Assembly: GCF_035083965.1 (NCBI RefSeq)
Contig: NC_089722.1
Coordinates: 43,214,697 to 43,278,696, forward strand
DNA: 64,000 nucleotides
Reading direction: 5' to 3'
Source: Branchiostoma lanceolatum
Lineage: Eukaryota; Chordata; Leptocardii; Amphioxiformes; Branchiostomatidae
A program made the position numbers and the translations under genes. Positions 28,465-38,333 of the stretch are shown here, piece after piece (position 1 is the stretch's first letter; every line of letters begins with the position of its first letter). The notes under the pieces are model-generated. The model was not told the origin of the DNA, did not search any database, and saw only the letters and a list, made by a program, of their open reading frames with translations.

Positions 28465-30250
28465 CACTATAGTCTGTTCATCAGCTTGGACCGTTCACCG
28501 TAGAACGAGTCTGAACGAGGAATTGTACAAGTGTTTTGCGGGGGCAGGTCACAAAATCAGCCTCAAAATCCACCCTGTACGTTCTTATTTTGGACAGTAC
28601 GTTTATTAATTTTTTGAAAATCAGAGTTTTGCTAACCAGGGATCCCATCAAAATCGAAAGTTTGGGTATTCCTGCCCATATTTCCCCGACATTTTTGCTC
28701 ATAATTTGCTATTTTTCGGCCTAGCGGCGTTGATTTCCCTGCTGCTATGACCCGGCATTTGTGAAATCCTGGCGGTACTTACATGTCAGTCGATCTCGAT
28801 ACAAAGTAAATGTTGTTATCTCAGACAAAATAAGACGCCACACTTAAGTTTTGAAATCTATTTTTCATATAAACAACATTGACAGTCTTTTCCCGTTCTA
28901 GACCATCTGAATTCTTACAGTGATCGCAAAATTTACGCTCGAAAAAGACAAAAACATTGCCAAAAGAACAACCTTGGAACAACGTAATCAACACCATGAA
29001 TGCTCAAGTTACCATTGAGTCGCATGTAAATTCTACTCACGTGAAATACAGCCTTTCCTCAAAACTTTTAGAATATGAAAATAACACCACATTATGACAG
29101 TGTCTTAGCTTTAAAAACTGAATAATACTTTTAAAATCTACAAAAACATTTAAATCCTACGGTTCCTACCACAAACATGAAAATTCAGCCCTTGAAAAAT
29201 CGCCACAGTACAGTAACGCACGCCACTAGAATTTTCCCACGGACGAAAGAACTCACTTCTACCAAGGGGAAACAGCTCTTTTTGATCTTCCAATAAAACT
29301 CTTTTGTCTTTGTCAGAAATGTGTGGTATTTCAAGAAAGTGAATTCCCACTTAATAGTTGATAAACAACACTAAGTTGCAATCTATATTCAGTAATTATC
29401 ACCTACGATGTTTTGACAAAAATCACTCCCCTACAAACAAATTGGCTGAGTATTCTCAGAACTTCATGTAGCTCTCTGTTAGCCCCGCCCCTTACTGTCT
29501 GTGTTCCTGTGTTCGGTGCCGCTCCGTCTGACTCGCGCTTTGATGTGTAACATGAGAACCCTGTGGTTTGTGGCAATGTTTTAGATGTAACCAAGGAACT
29601 TTTAATCAGAAAGAGAGAGCACAAAATAGAGCAAGCCTGAGATTTCTCACATCTAAACAATGAATTTGTTGACAACTAAGTTTCTCAAAATGAAAGATTT
29701 TTTCTGCATACATCAAGGGTAATTTTTGGATTTGAAATTATTTGGATTGCAACAACACAATAAAGGAGAATATATGATAATGTTCTTTATAATAAGGTGA
29801 TTTTGTGGAAAGCATATACTTCTAGTAATGTTTACAAAATTAATCCATGTTTCTATATGCAATGCATACATGATAAATGGAAAGTTGAGCAAGAAAAAGT
29901 ACTAGTAACTAACATCATACATGTCATAGTTCAACCTTTTCTACATGGCTTTTACAAATACATGTACGTAATACTTGTATTTTCATCGGATATTCAGGAT
30001 ATGGTAATTTTCTGTTCAAGTTCTAAATGTTGATACATTTGTACAAGGTGTTACCCATGCAAGTGAACTGAGAAGTTTGGCAACTACTTCTGTTTTAATG
30101 ATATGCCAGTTTATACAACAATTTTCCTTGATCACTTGGTTCAAGTTCCAAGTAGAAAATACATGTATCATGTACATTTTCACTTGTTGAATTTGAAGCA
30201 CCGTTGGCCCCCGCGGGGAACCTATACCCAATTTTTCCAAAAGTGGAGAA
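28465..30250. other. Stretch with no supported gene
   Basis: AT-rich sequence unrelated to the repeating zinc-finger unit. Short open frames on both strands lack splice or composition support. A small GC-box (gccccgcccc, about 29484) is isolated. Confidence 0.5.
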
Positions 30251-30287
30251 AATGATAATAATTTGAACAAGATATCTACAGTTATTC

Positions 30288-30876
30288 GGTTCATTATTTA
30301 CATACTTAGGCCACAGCAAGTAATTTTCATGGATGACATCAGCGCACTCATTAATTTTCGCCTGATTTCTAAAAAAAAAAAAAATTTCATTGCCCTCGAC
30401 GGTGGTCAACATGCCAAAAATTGGCAAATATGCCTTGCATTATATAATGTCCTTGGTTGTGGTTAATCGAGATGTATACACAAGGTGTTTCATTGCATAT
30501 GAATACCCAGACTGGTGTAGTTGCTTCAGGTACAACAAGCTCTTTTCTGCATTTGTTGTAGTTAGTCTATTGAGATGTATACACATCTACAAGGACATGT
30601 TTACTGTTGAACCGATGAGGTTTTATATCATATATGAAACCTCATTGGTTGAATACAGGAATAAAAGACCTGTTGGTCGTGATATCATATTTTGTCACCT
30701 CAATTCTTGTTTAACAACATTTATGATCTCAAAATTTGAAAATATACGAATCTTGTTTTTTTTTGCCTACCTTGTTTTTTTTCGCCCTATCTCATTAATT
30801 TTGGAGTCTGCGGAGGATGTCATCCATAAAATTTACTTGCTGTGGCCTTATATAGAATATGTAAATAAGAAGAACC
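30288..30876. mobile_element. Fold-back / MITE-like element with arms of about 85 bp
   Basis: The left arm 30288-30372 ('ttaggccacagcaagtaa', 'atggatgacatc', 'cattaattttcgcc') matches the reverse complement of the right arm 30790-30876 ('ttacttgctgtggcctta', 'gatgtcatccat', 'ctcattaatttt') with small gaps. A nested hairpin AACCGATGAGGTTT / AAACCTCATTGGTT sits at 30610-30650. Ends may extend further out and no clear target-site duplication was found. The 174-codon frame crossing it is not believable as a gene. Confidence 0.65.
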
Positions 30877-30947
30877 TACCTGCTTATCATCTTCTTTCCC
30901 TAAGACAGAAGTAGCATGGACACAGTTAACGTGTCAATTTGGTAATT

Positions 30948-31040
30948 TTCCGGGGGTACGTTTATTCCGGGGGGTATGTTTATTAGATTTTAAAAATTTG
31001 TCCAGGGGGTATGTTTATTCCGGGGGGTATGTTTATTTGG
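30948..31040 (+). repeat. Short tandem repeat CCGGGGGGTATGTTTATT
   Basis: Four imperfect copies of an 18-mer (ccgggggtacgtttatt and variants) separated by a short AT-rich spacer. It lies at the junction between unrelated sequence and the ZF5 downstream region. Confidence 0.75.
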
Positions 31041-31352
31041 GAGATGAGAGTATGGGTTCTCATATGTCTGGATAAGTGACTCTTGTTAGCTGTCCTGTAC
31101 CCGTGCTCTCCGCAGATGCGCATTCGGAACTGTGAAATGACATATTCTTAGACAGACATTGGGATAGAACACATGTAGTGTTCTTATATCAATTTTCCTA
31201 TGTTCCATACATATGTATCGATGGCTGAATAACTTCTGTTGTCCTGTACCTGCGATTCGTACACATTTCTCATCAGTGTGTTTAGCTACATGCCCGACAA
31301 AATCTGATTTTCGAGCTGCTGAATACTCACACTGGTTACACTTGTAGGTTCG
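31041..31352 (-). pseudogene. Finger fragment and 3' relic downstream of ZF5
   Basis: 31045-31102 is part of one finger (reverse reads HxTANKSHLSRHMRTH), joined at 'gcaga' to sequence nearly identical to 50490-50730, the 3' relic of ZF10. The conserved 3' UTR and polyadenylation block beyond this point are absent, so the ZF5 3' end is not evident. The join looks like an end-joining event using a few bases of homology. Confidence 0.7.
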
Positions 31353-32273
31353 TTATTCAGCAATGTGGGTTCTCATATGGCTGGATAAGTGACACTTGTG
31401 AGCTGTTCTGTATCCGCACTTGTCACACATAAAGGGTTTCTCACCGGTATGGGTTCTCATATGTCTGGATAAGGCAGATTTGTGACCTGTTCTGTACCCG
31501 CACTCCCAACACATGAAGGGTTTTTCTCCAGTGTGTTTGACTAGATGTCGGTCCAATGTGGATTTATGTGCAGCGGCATAATCACACTGGTCACACTTGA
31601 AGGGTTTTTCTCCTGTGTGGATTCTCATATGTTCGGATAAGTCAGAATTGTTAGTTGTTTTGTACCCGCACTCCCCACACATGTAGTGTTCCTTGCCGAT
31701 GTGTTTCGCTAAATGGCTGTCCAAATTACATTTCAGTCCCGCAGGATAGTCACACTGGTCACACTTGTAGGGTTTTTCACCAGTATGGGTTCTCATATGT
31801 TTGGATAAGGCAGACTTTTGAGTTGTCCTGTGCCCGCACTCGCCACACATGTAGGGTTTTTCTCCTGTATGGGTTCTCATATGTCTGGACAACTTTGACT
31901 TGCTGATAGTCCTGTACCCGCACTCCCCACACATGAAGGGTTTCTCACCTGAGTGTTTTGCCAGATGGCTGTCCAAGGTAGATTTCTGTGCTGCAGAATA
32001 GTCACACTGGTCACACTTGTAGGGTTTTTCTCCTGTATGGGTTCTCATATGTCTGGATAAGGCAGACTTTCGAGTTGTCCTGTAACCGCACTCTCCACAC
32101 ATGTAGGATTTCTCACCAGTATGTGCTTCTGGCTGATTGTCCAAACTGGTTTTGGTTTCAGTCGGCTGGTCTTCAACATTGCTGGTATCTCTGTCCCCTA
32201 AAACTCTAGTAGGAGACCCATCACAGAAGTTCTGGGGAACAGCAGTAGGAGACCCATTACTTGCCTCTGCCAT
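31353..32273 (-). CDS. ZF5: 9-finger C2H2 protein, 306 aa, mosaic of two neighbours
   Basis: The shortest member. Residues 1-55 (MAEASNGSPTAVPQNF...) and the first fingers follow ZF8 closely (TETKTSLDNQPE, RTISKSxLSRHMRTH, GHRTTQKSALSKHMRTH). The last four fingers and the stop (YKTTNNSDLSEHMRIH ... AHKCHLSSHMRTHIAE) follow ZF10. All nine fingers keep their four ligands. The ATG at 32271-32273 follows acceptor AG at 32281-32282; an upstream in-frame ATG lies in the intron and is not used. The 3' UTR is displaced by unrelated sequence from 31.04 kb leftward, so expression is uncertain. Confidence 0.88.
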   Translation of the reverse strand: MAEASNGSPTAVPQNFCDGSPTRVLGDRDTSNVEDQPTETKTSLDNQPEAHTGEKSYMCGECGYRTTRKSALSRHMRTHTGEKPYKCDQCDYSAAQKSTLDSHLAKHSGEKPFMCGECGYRTISKSKLSRHMRTHTGEKPYMCGECGHRTTQKSALSKHMRTHTGEKPYKCDQCDYPAGLKCNLDSHLAKHIGKEHYMCGECGYKTTNNSDLSEHMRIHTGEKPFKCDQCDYAAAHKSTLDRHLVKHTGEKPFMCWECGYRTGHKSALSRHMRTHTGEKPFMCDKCGYRTAHKCHLSSHMRTHIAE

Positions 32274-32758
32274 GTCTAACCTAATGAAAAAATTCAAAAG
32301 ATAAAACACATCAATTGAAAATATGATAAAGCAAAATTATATTTTTTACTTATGTCGATACCCAAAAATGGGAAGTTGGTACAACAAATATCCAACCTCT
32401 ACTCCCTTTATAATGACGTTAAAACTTGACCCACTGACCTCGTACCTTACCCTCCCCTTCATTACCATTTTTCAAGGTTTGCCACAGACTGGAACTCATT
32501 ACCATACTCAGACAGTAACAAAGGAGCTCAATCAGGAAAAGTTCACAGGGATCCTTAACTACAAGTATGCAAATCCCAATAGGAGAAATACGGTGGTCTG
32601 CAACCACAACAAATATCCCCCCCCCCCTTTATTTAATCCCATTTTCCAATGTTTGCCTCAGACCGGAACTTATTTACCAACCATACTCAGTAACACAGGA
32701 GCCCAATCAGGAAAAGTTCAGAGGGGACGTTACAAACCGCCTGGGGAAGCAACAATAA

Positions 32759-32952
32759 GCTAGTTCGGAGTTGTTACTACGCATGTGCAGTGTCAAAGGT
32801 GATGGCCCCCGAGACGTGAAAAAAGCCAGTCGGGGCGTTGTTATGCAAATCTAGACAGTTGTTATGCAAATCTAGACAATGCACTGTATACGAGCCGGGG
32901 GCCTTCACCTTTGACACTGCACATGCGTAGTAGCAACTCCGAACTAGCTTTA
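32759..32952. mobile_element. Palindromic MITE with arms of about 53 bp and two POU octamers
   Basis: The left arm starts GCTAGTTCGGAGTTGTTACT and runs to GGCCCCCG (32759-32811). The right arm (about 32897-32948) is its reverse complement with two mismatches. The loop holds a 21-bp direct repeat, each copy containing ATGCAAAT. It sits in the ZF5 intron, and the ZF8 intron (about 44700) lacks it. The target-site duplication is unclear, possibly TAA. Confidence 0.82.
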
Positions 32953-33261
32953 TAAGGGGAGTTGTTCAGTATACCAAACAAGAACAAGGTTGACTACGCA
33001 TGCGCGACATGTAGATTTTTTTATACTTTTGAAGCTTTCTGTTTCATTGTTGTTGTCATTGATACAAGATCAGAGTTTGTGCTAACAAAATATTATCAGA
33101 CCCTTTCTGCCCCCCTCCCCCCTCGGCAATTCTTTTCACCCCGACAAAATCTTACATGCCGTCCTAATTTGGCCCATATACACCATAGAAACGACTTATG
33201 ATTCACTTATAGCTCCTCTGCTTCAAGATAACGTAGATATCAAGCATAACCAAGTTCTTAC

Positions 33262-33360
33262 CTGCTTATAGTGTTGATTTTTTTCCCTCCCCCGATCCTG
33301 CAAGAGTCTTCTCAGCGAAGCGGCGGGTGAAAGATGAACTTAGCGTGGGGTGAAAGGTCA
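33262..33360 (-). promoter_or_regulatory. ZF5 non-coding exon 1 and DR1-like motifs
   Basis: Donor AAGCAG|GTAAG at 33262/33261; acceptor at 32281, a 981-bp intron lengthened by the MITE. Motifs: GGGTGAAAGATGA (about 33325-33337) and GGGTGAAAGGTCA (33348-33360). Confidence 0.6.
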
Positions 33361-34616
33361 GATTTTGTGCCTGGTTACCCAGTTTCTGTGTGGAAATTTC
33401 TGCCTACATTACAAAAGGGCTTCACCCATCCGCTGACATTTCTGTTTTCCTTTTGTTTCCACCTTACATTTTGCCAAGAGAGGAATGTGAAAAACGGGAT
33501 TTATGCGGTTGGAGAAAAAAAAGGACGAACGGAGGTGGGTAGCATCTCCCACACAAGTGGTACTTTTGCCTTGGATTTTGCATGTATATGGTATACGTAG
33601 TGTTCGCATATTACTGATGCATTGCACAGTTTGCATTATGTATGCATGTAGGAATATTTTGATATTGAAGGTATTGAAATCCTTCTGGTCTCAAGCTATA
33701 TAAACGCTAAGTAGATATAAACTGTTATTGCTGATATGCACAGCATTTGGTGCATTTTGTACGGCCAGTACAACAACATATATCTGGCGCAGATAAAAGT
33801 AAAAATGGAATGGAAAATGTTCTTTTATTCATTTTTTCACTTGTCAGAAATTGAATCAACTGTGATCTTACATATGAGACATGGCAGTGGCTTCATATAA
33901 AAACTCTAGGTATAGCATAATCGTTTGTGTACAAATATATGGTGTTTAAGTAAGTTGGTAAATAAGTGAGAAAATAAACATCACAACAGCCTGTAACTAA
34001 CTTTAAGCACACGTGTTACACCGGAGTACAACAATTTATAGGGTGTCACTACAAAGTCAGCCATCAGAATAGCCTATGTTAGATTTACAGAAAAAGCTTT
34101 AAAACCTCCTTAAACTTAACACCTACAGTAATTCTAACAAACCTCTCTACAGTTGTTGTACAGCTTTTTTCAACGAAAACAAAAGACATAAAGTATGTGA
34201 TTGAGAATAAGTATCTTCACATTTACTGTACAGTATCTTCACATTTGTAGGGATTCTCCTCTAATTCACACACCTCCATCACCGCATGGGGTTGTGGGTA
34301 ATAAATGGAGGTACAAGCCTCTCCAAGCGGGAATGTTGCAAACACGTTTCAAAAATTGTTTGCAAATAAGGGACCTCAAACTTTAACCTTCGAACAAAAA
34401 GCATGGCAGCTGCAGGTATGCAAAGGAATTGCGAAATAGTTTATTCTCACTGATTTCCGTTGGACACATGAATACATGTAGTGTTCTTACATCCATTTTT
34501 CATTACTCCATATACATGTTTGTATGGCTGGATAACATATTTAGAGTTTCTCATCCCTGTGTTTAGCTAGATGCCGGACAACAGCTGATTTTCGATCTGC
34601 TGAATACTCAAATTAC
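33361..34616 (-). other. Inter-unit sequence and ZF6 3' UTR
   Basis: 33361-33800 is the shared inter-unit sequence, very like 45164-45600. 33810-34616 is the conserved 3' block with reverse AATAAA at 33824-33829. Decayed finger sequence at about 34520-34612 lies next to the stop. Confidence 0.6.
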
Positions 34617-35801
34617 TCACACTTGTATTTTTTTACCAGTATGAGTTCTCATATGTTTTGATAAGGAAGACCTATGAGCTGTCCTGTACCCGCACTCACC
34701 ACACATGTAGGGTTTTTCTCCAGAGTGTCTGGCTAAATGTTGGTCCAAGGTAGATTTCTGTGCAGCAGAATAATCACACTGGTCACACTTGTAGGGTTTT
34801 TCACCAGTATGGGTTCGCATATGTTTGGATAAGTCAGAATTCAGAGCTGTCCTGTACCCACATTCATCACATATATAGGGTTTGTCACTGGTATGGGTTT
34901 TCATATGTCTTGATAAGGCAAACTTTTGAGTTGCCCTGTACCCGCACTCACCACACATGTAGGGTTTTTCTCCAGAGTGTCTGGCTAAATGTTGGTCCAA
35001 GGTAGATTTCTGTGCAGCAGAATAATCACACTGGTCACACTTGTAGGGTTTTTCACCTGTATGGGTTCTCATGTGTCTGGATAGGCTACGCTTATCGCCT
35101 GCCTTGTACCCGCACTCATCACACATGAAGGGTTTGTTACCGGTGTGTATTACCAGATGGCTGTTCAAGTTAGATTTCTCAGCGGCAGAATAATCGCACT
35201 GGTCACACTTGTAGGGTTTTTCTCCTGTATGAGTTCTCATATGTTTGGACAGGCTACCCTTGTGAGCTGTCCTATACCCACACTCCCCACACATGAATGG
35301 TTTTTCTCCAGTGTGTTTTGCTAGATGTCTCTTCAAGACAGATTTCTCAGCGGCAGAATAATCACACAGGTCACATTTGTAGGGTTTTTCTCCAGTATGG
35401 GTTCTCATATGTGTGGATAGGTTATGCTTGTGAGCTGTCCTGTACCCGCACTCTCCGCAGACGTAGGGTTTTTCACCGGTGTGTCTGGCTAGATGTCGAT
35501 CCAAATAAATGTCCATTGCAGCAGAATAGTCACACTGGTCACACTTGTACGGTTTTTCACCCGCATGGGTACTCATATGTCTGGATAGGTGACTCTTGTT
35601 AGCTGTCCTGTAACCGCACTTCTCACACATGAAGGGTTTCTCATCAGTATGTGCTTTTGACTGACTGTACAAACTGGCTTTGGCTCTTGTTGGCCGATCT
35701 TTAACATTGCTTGTACCTCCATTCCCTAAAACTCCAGTAGGAGACCCATCACAGAAGCTCTGGTGAACAGCAGTAGGAGACCCATAGCATGCCTCTGCCA
35801 T
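34617..35801 (-). CDS. ZF6: 12-finger C2H2 zinc-finger protein, 394 aa
   Basis: N-terminal segment MAEACYGSPTAVHQSF...GSPTGVLGNGGTSNV (residues 1-50) plus 12 intact fingers in strict A/B alternation over most of the array. The two B fingers near the end (AAQKSTLDQHLARH) are identical copies. It ends HMRTHTGKKIQV; ZF9 ends in nearly the same way and shares its 3' UTR, so the 3' halves are close relatives. The N-terminus resembles ZF10 (GNGGTSNV, RPTxAKASL). The usual acceptor is altered: paralogues have GTTAGGTTAGAC before the ATG, and here only GTTAGAC remains. An AG is still present two bases before the ATG. Confidence 0.9.
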   Translation of the reverse strand: MAEACYGSPTAVHQSFCDGSPTGVLGNGGTSNVKDRPTRAKASLYSQSKAHTDEKPFMCEKCGYRTANKSHLSRHMSTHAGEKPYKCDQCDYSAAMDIYLDRHLARHTGEKPYVCGECGYRTAHKHNLSTHMRTHTGEKPYKCDLCDYSAAEKSVLKRHLAKHTGEKPFMCGECGYRTAHKGSLSKHMRTHTGEKPYKCDQCDYSAAEKSNLNSHLVIHTGNKPFMCDECGYKAGDKRSLSRHMRTHTGEKPYKCDQCDYSAAQKSTLDQHLARHSGEKPYMCGECGYRATQKFALSRHMKTHTSDKPYICDECGYRTALNSDLSKHMRTHTGEKPYKCDQCDYSAAQKSTLDQHLARHSGEKPYMCGECGYRTAHRSSLSKHMRTHTGKKIQV

Positions 35802-36098
35802 GTCTAACCGGACAAAAATCAATCAAAAATATCATATTTAATTCAAGAGTGCATTTTTTTCTGCTGGCACAAAAATGCATAGTGATACTGTAGCACTCTT
35901 ATTAGAGCTTTTCTAACACAAACGGCCCTTTTGTCCCGAACGACGTGGCTTGTTGTTTCGCCCCCCTCCCCCCCCCCCAATTTTCTCACCCCGAAAAGTA
36001 TTACGTTACGTCCTAATGTGACCCGTACACCATAGAAACGACCTATAGCCCCTCTGCTTTACGATAAGATAGATATGTAGTATATTTCAAGTTCTTAC

Positions 36099-36193
36099 CT
36101 GCTTTTATTGTTGATTTTCCCTTCACATAATCCGGCAAGCGTCTCTAACGAAGCAGCGGGTGAAAGGTGAACTGAGGGTGGGGTGAAAGGTCA
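36099..36193 (-). promoter_or_regulatory. ZF6 non-coding exon 1 and DR1-like motifs
   Basis: Donor AAGCAG|GTAAG at 36099/36098. Motifs: GGGTGAAAGGTGA (36158-36170) and GGGTGAAAGGTCA (36181-36193). The G-rich intronic block lies at about 35957-35983. Confidence 0.6.
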
Positions 36194-36289
36194 CATTTGT
36201 GCCTTGTTACCCACTTAGTGTGTGGAAAGTTCCACCTACATTTTAGAATGGTTGCACCCATTTGCTGACATTTCTAGATTCTTTTGGTA

Positions 36290-36365
36290 TGTTTATTTTT
36301 CTTTTCTTTCTTCCTTTTCTCTTTCTTTCTTCCTTCCTTCCTTAAGCTTCTTTCTTTCTTTGTTT
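36290..36365 (+). repeat. CTTT/CCTT microsatellite
   Basis: Pyrimidine-only stretch of TTTC, TTCC and CTTT motifs in the inter-unit sequence upstream of ZF6. Confidence 0.9.
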
Positions 36366-36369
36366 GTTA

Positions 36370-37250
36370 AGTCTGAACTTTTATACAATGAACTGTAATT
36401 TAGACGGGAAAAATCACCAATGGAGGTGGGTTAGCATCTTGTGCACACAAAACAAACCTTTGACTTATCATTATACTTCACGTTATAGTTTTCGGCGAGT
36501 GTTCTCTCTCTCTGTATCGACAAGTACATTCTATTTCCCCAATTATTGTCGGGTTTAAGATTGCCTTTGCCCACTTTTAAATTGAAAGTTCTTTGCAAAT
36601 TCTTGCTCGCAGTCTAATTGCAAGTACACGTACATGTAACACGGAGTGGACGGGCAGAAAATGATGAACAATGCAACATATGACTACTCTAGTCTTAGCT
36701 ACTGACACTCTAACTTATTGGGTTCGGCTTCTTTTTCCGAGACAGTGGAAGACGAAAGAAAAAGAAACAAAAGACATCACAACCTTGAACCGCCAACACA
36801 CAGGGCTCCTACTTTTAATGTCTGCGTAACTGGATAGACGATAAGACACGTCTTCCACATTTTCATTTCAAATGGGATATGTTTAGTTTATTATGTCATG
36901 GGCTGTTCATTTATGTTGATCTAACATTCAACGTCGATATTGAGGAAACCATTCCTTTTAACTTTTCCTCCGAGTTGCCTCGTAATCACATTCACCACGC
37001 ATGCAGGGCTTTGTGTTTTGCTCCATATTTTCATTACAGGTGGGATATGTTTTGTTTATTATGTCAGGCTGTTGATTTATGTATAATCTAACATTCATTA
37101 TTTAGGGAACGAAGCCGTTTAATTCTTAACCCTTTTAACTTTGAACCCTTCTGTAAGTCAGGTAACCCTGTGACATTTCTTTCAGGTCTGTCAGGGAGAG
37201 TTGGAACGTTTTCACTTGTACGGTCAGCACAGTAACATCTACCACACAAG
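36370..37250. other. Inter-unit sequence between ZF6 and ZF7
   Basis: The first part keeps shared pieces ('aaatcaccaatggaggtggg', about 36410). The middle part (36500-37180) is not obviously shared and contains two near-copies of 'tgggatatgttt.gtttatta' (36873 and 37042), a local duplication of about 170 bases. No gene seen. Confidence 0.5.
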
Positions 37251-38333
37251 AAAAAATGGAATGAAACCTGTTCTTTTATTAAACTTACTAGCATATTTTT
37301 TATCAACATTAGTAGCATATTTTATTAAACTTTTATTAGCATATTTTGAATCAGCTGTGTTCTTACATACCGACCATAACAGACGCTCCATATAACACAA
37401 GCTTAGTTCACTATGAATACATTTCAGGTATATCAGTCATAATTATTCCAATATATAGTGTATATGCTAGTAAATAAGTTAGTAAGAAAAATAAACATCA
37501 CAGCTTTGAACTTAATGCACAGCTTTTTGAAATTATATCAGTAATTATGCTTGTTATCGGTAATCATGCTTCTTAAGATATTCTAAATCAATATTCTTAC
37601 ATATAAAACATGAAAGTCGCTTCATATTACAGAAGATTATGTTAAACACTCCATTATAGCATAATCATTCGTGTACTAATATATAGGTATAGGTTAGTGA
37701 TTAAGCCTTAAACTTCATGCACACTTCTTACAATAAAGCACAACGTTTAGTAAAATGTCAGAACAAAGTCAGCTGTCAGGATATAAGTTTGTTATCAAAT
37801 GTCAAAACCTTATTCTTTATTCTTATATTTAAAGAAATTTAAACAAAGCATGTTCCACTTGTACGAATAACATGCCATAAAGTACTCGATAGAGACTAAA
37901 GTACTGTAGATGTACAGATTCTGTACAGTGTTGTCATATTTGTACAGATTCACTTCTGTATGAATAAGTCTTCTCACAGTTCCAGAACCGCAGGGATTGT
38001 GGGTAATATTACGGCCACTCCAAGCGGGATTGTTGCAAACACGTCTCACAAATAATTGTTTACAAAAAGGGACTTTAAACTTTGGTCCAAAACCAAAATG
38101 CATTACGGCTGCAGATGCGGACTCGGAATTGTGAGATGGCTTATTCTCAGACATTGCATTGTTCTTACATCAATTTTCTTATGTTCAATATACATGTATG
38201 TATGGTCGGATAACTTCTGTTGTCCTGTACCTGCAATTCGAACGTATTTCTCATCAGTGTGTTTAGCTAGATGCCCGACAACATCTGATTTTCGAGCAAC
38301 TGATTAATTCTACTGCTCACACATGTAGGTTTG
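37251..38333 (-). other. ZF7 3' UTR and finger relics
   Basis: Conserved block with reverse AATAAA at 37275-37280. At 37965-37995 it preserves the empty site of the SINE found in the ZF1 copy. At 38200-38320 reverse translation still shows GHLAKHTDEK and SDH, remains of lost C-terminal fingers. Confidence 0.65.

Noticed and set aside
30390-30914. 174-codon plus-strand open frame
   Set aside because: It spans the arms and loop of a fold-back repeat, is AT-driven with low-complexity hydrophobic stretches, and has no splice or family support.
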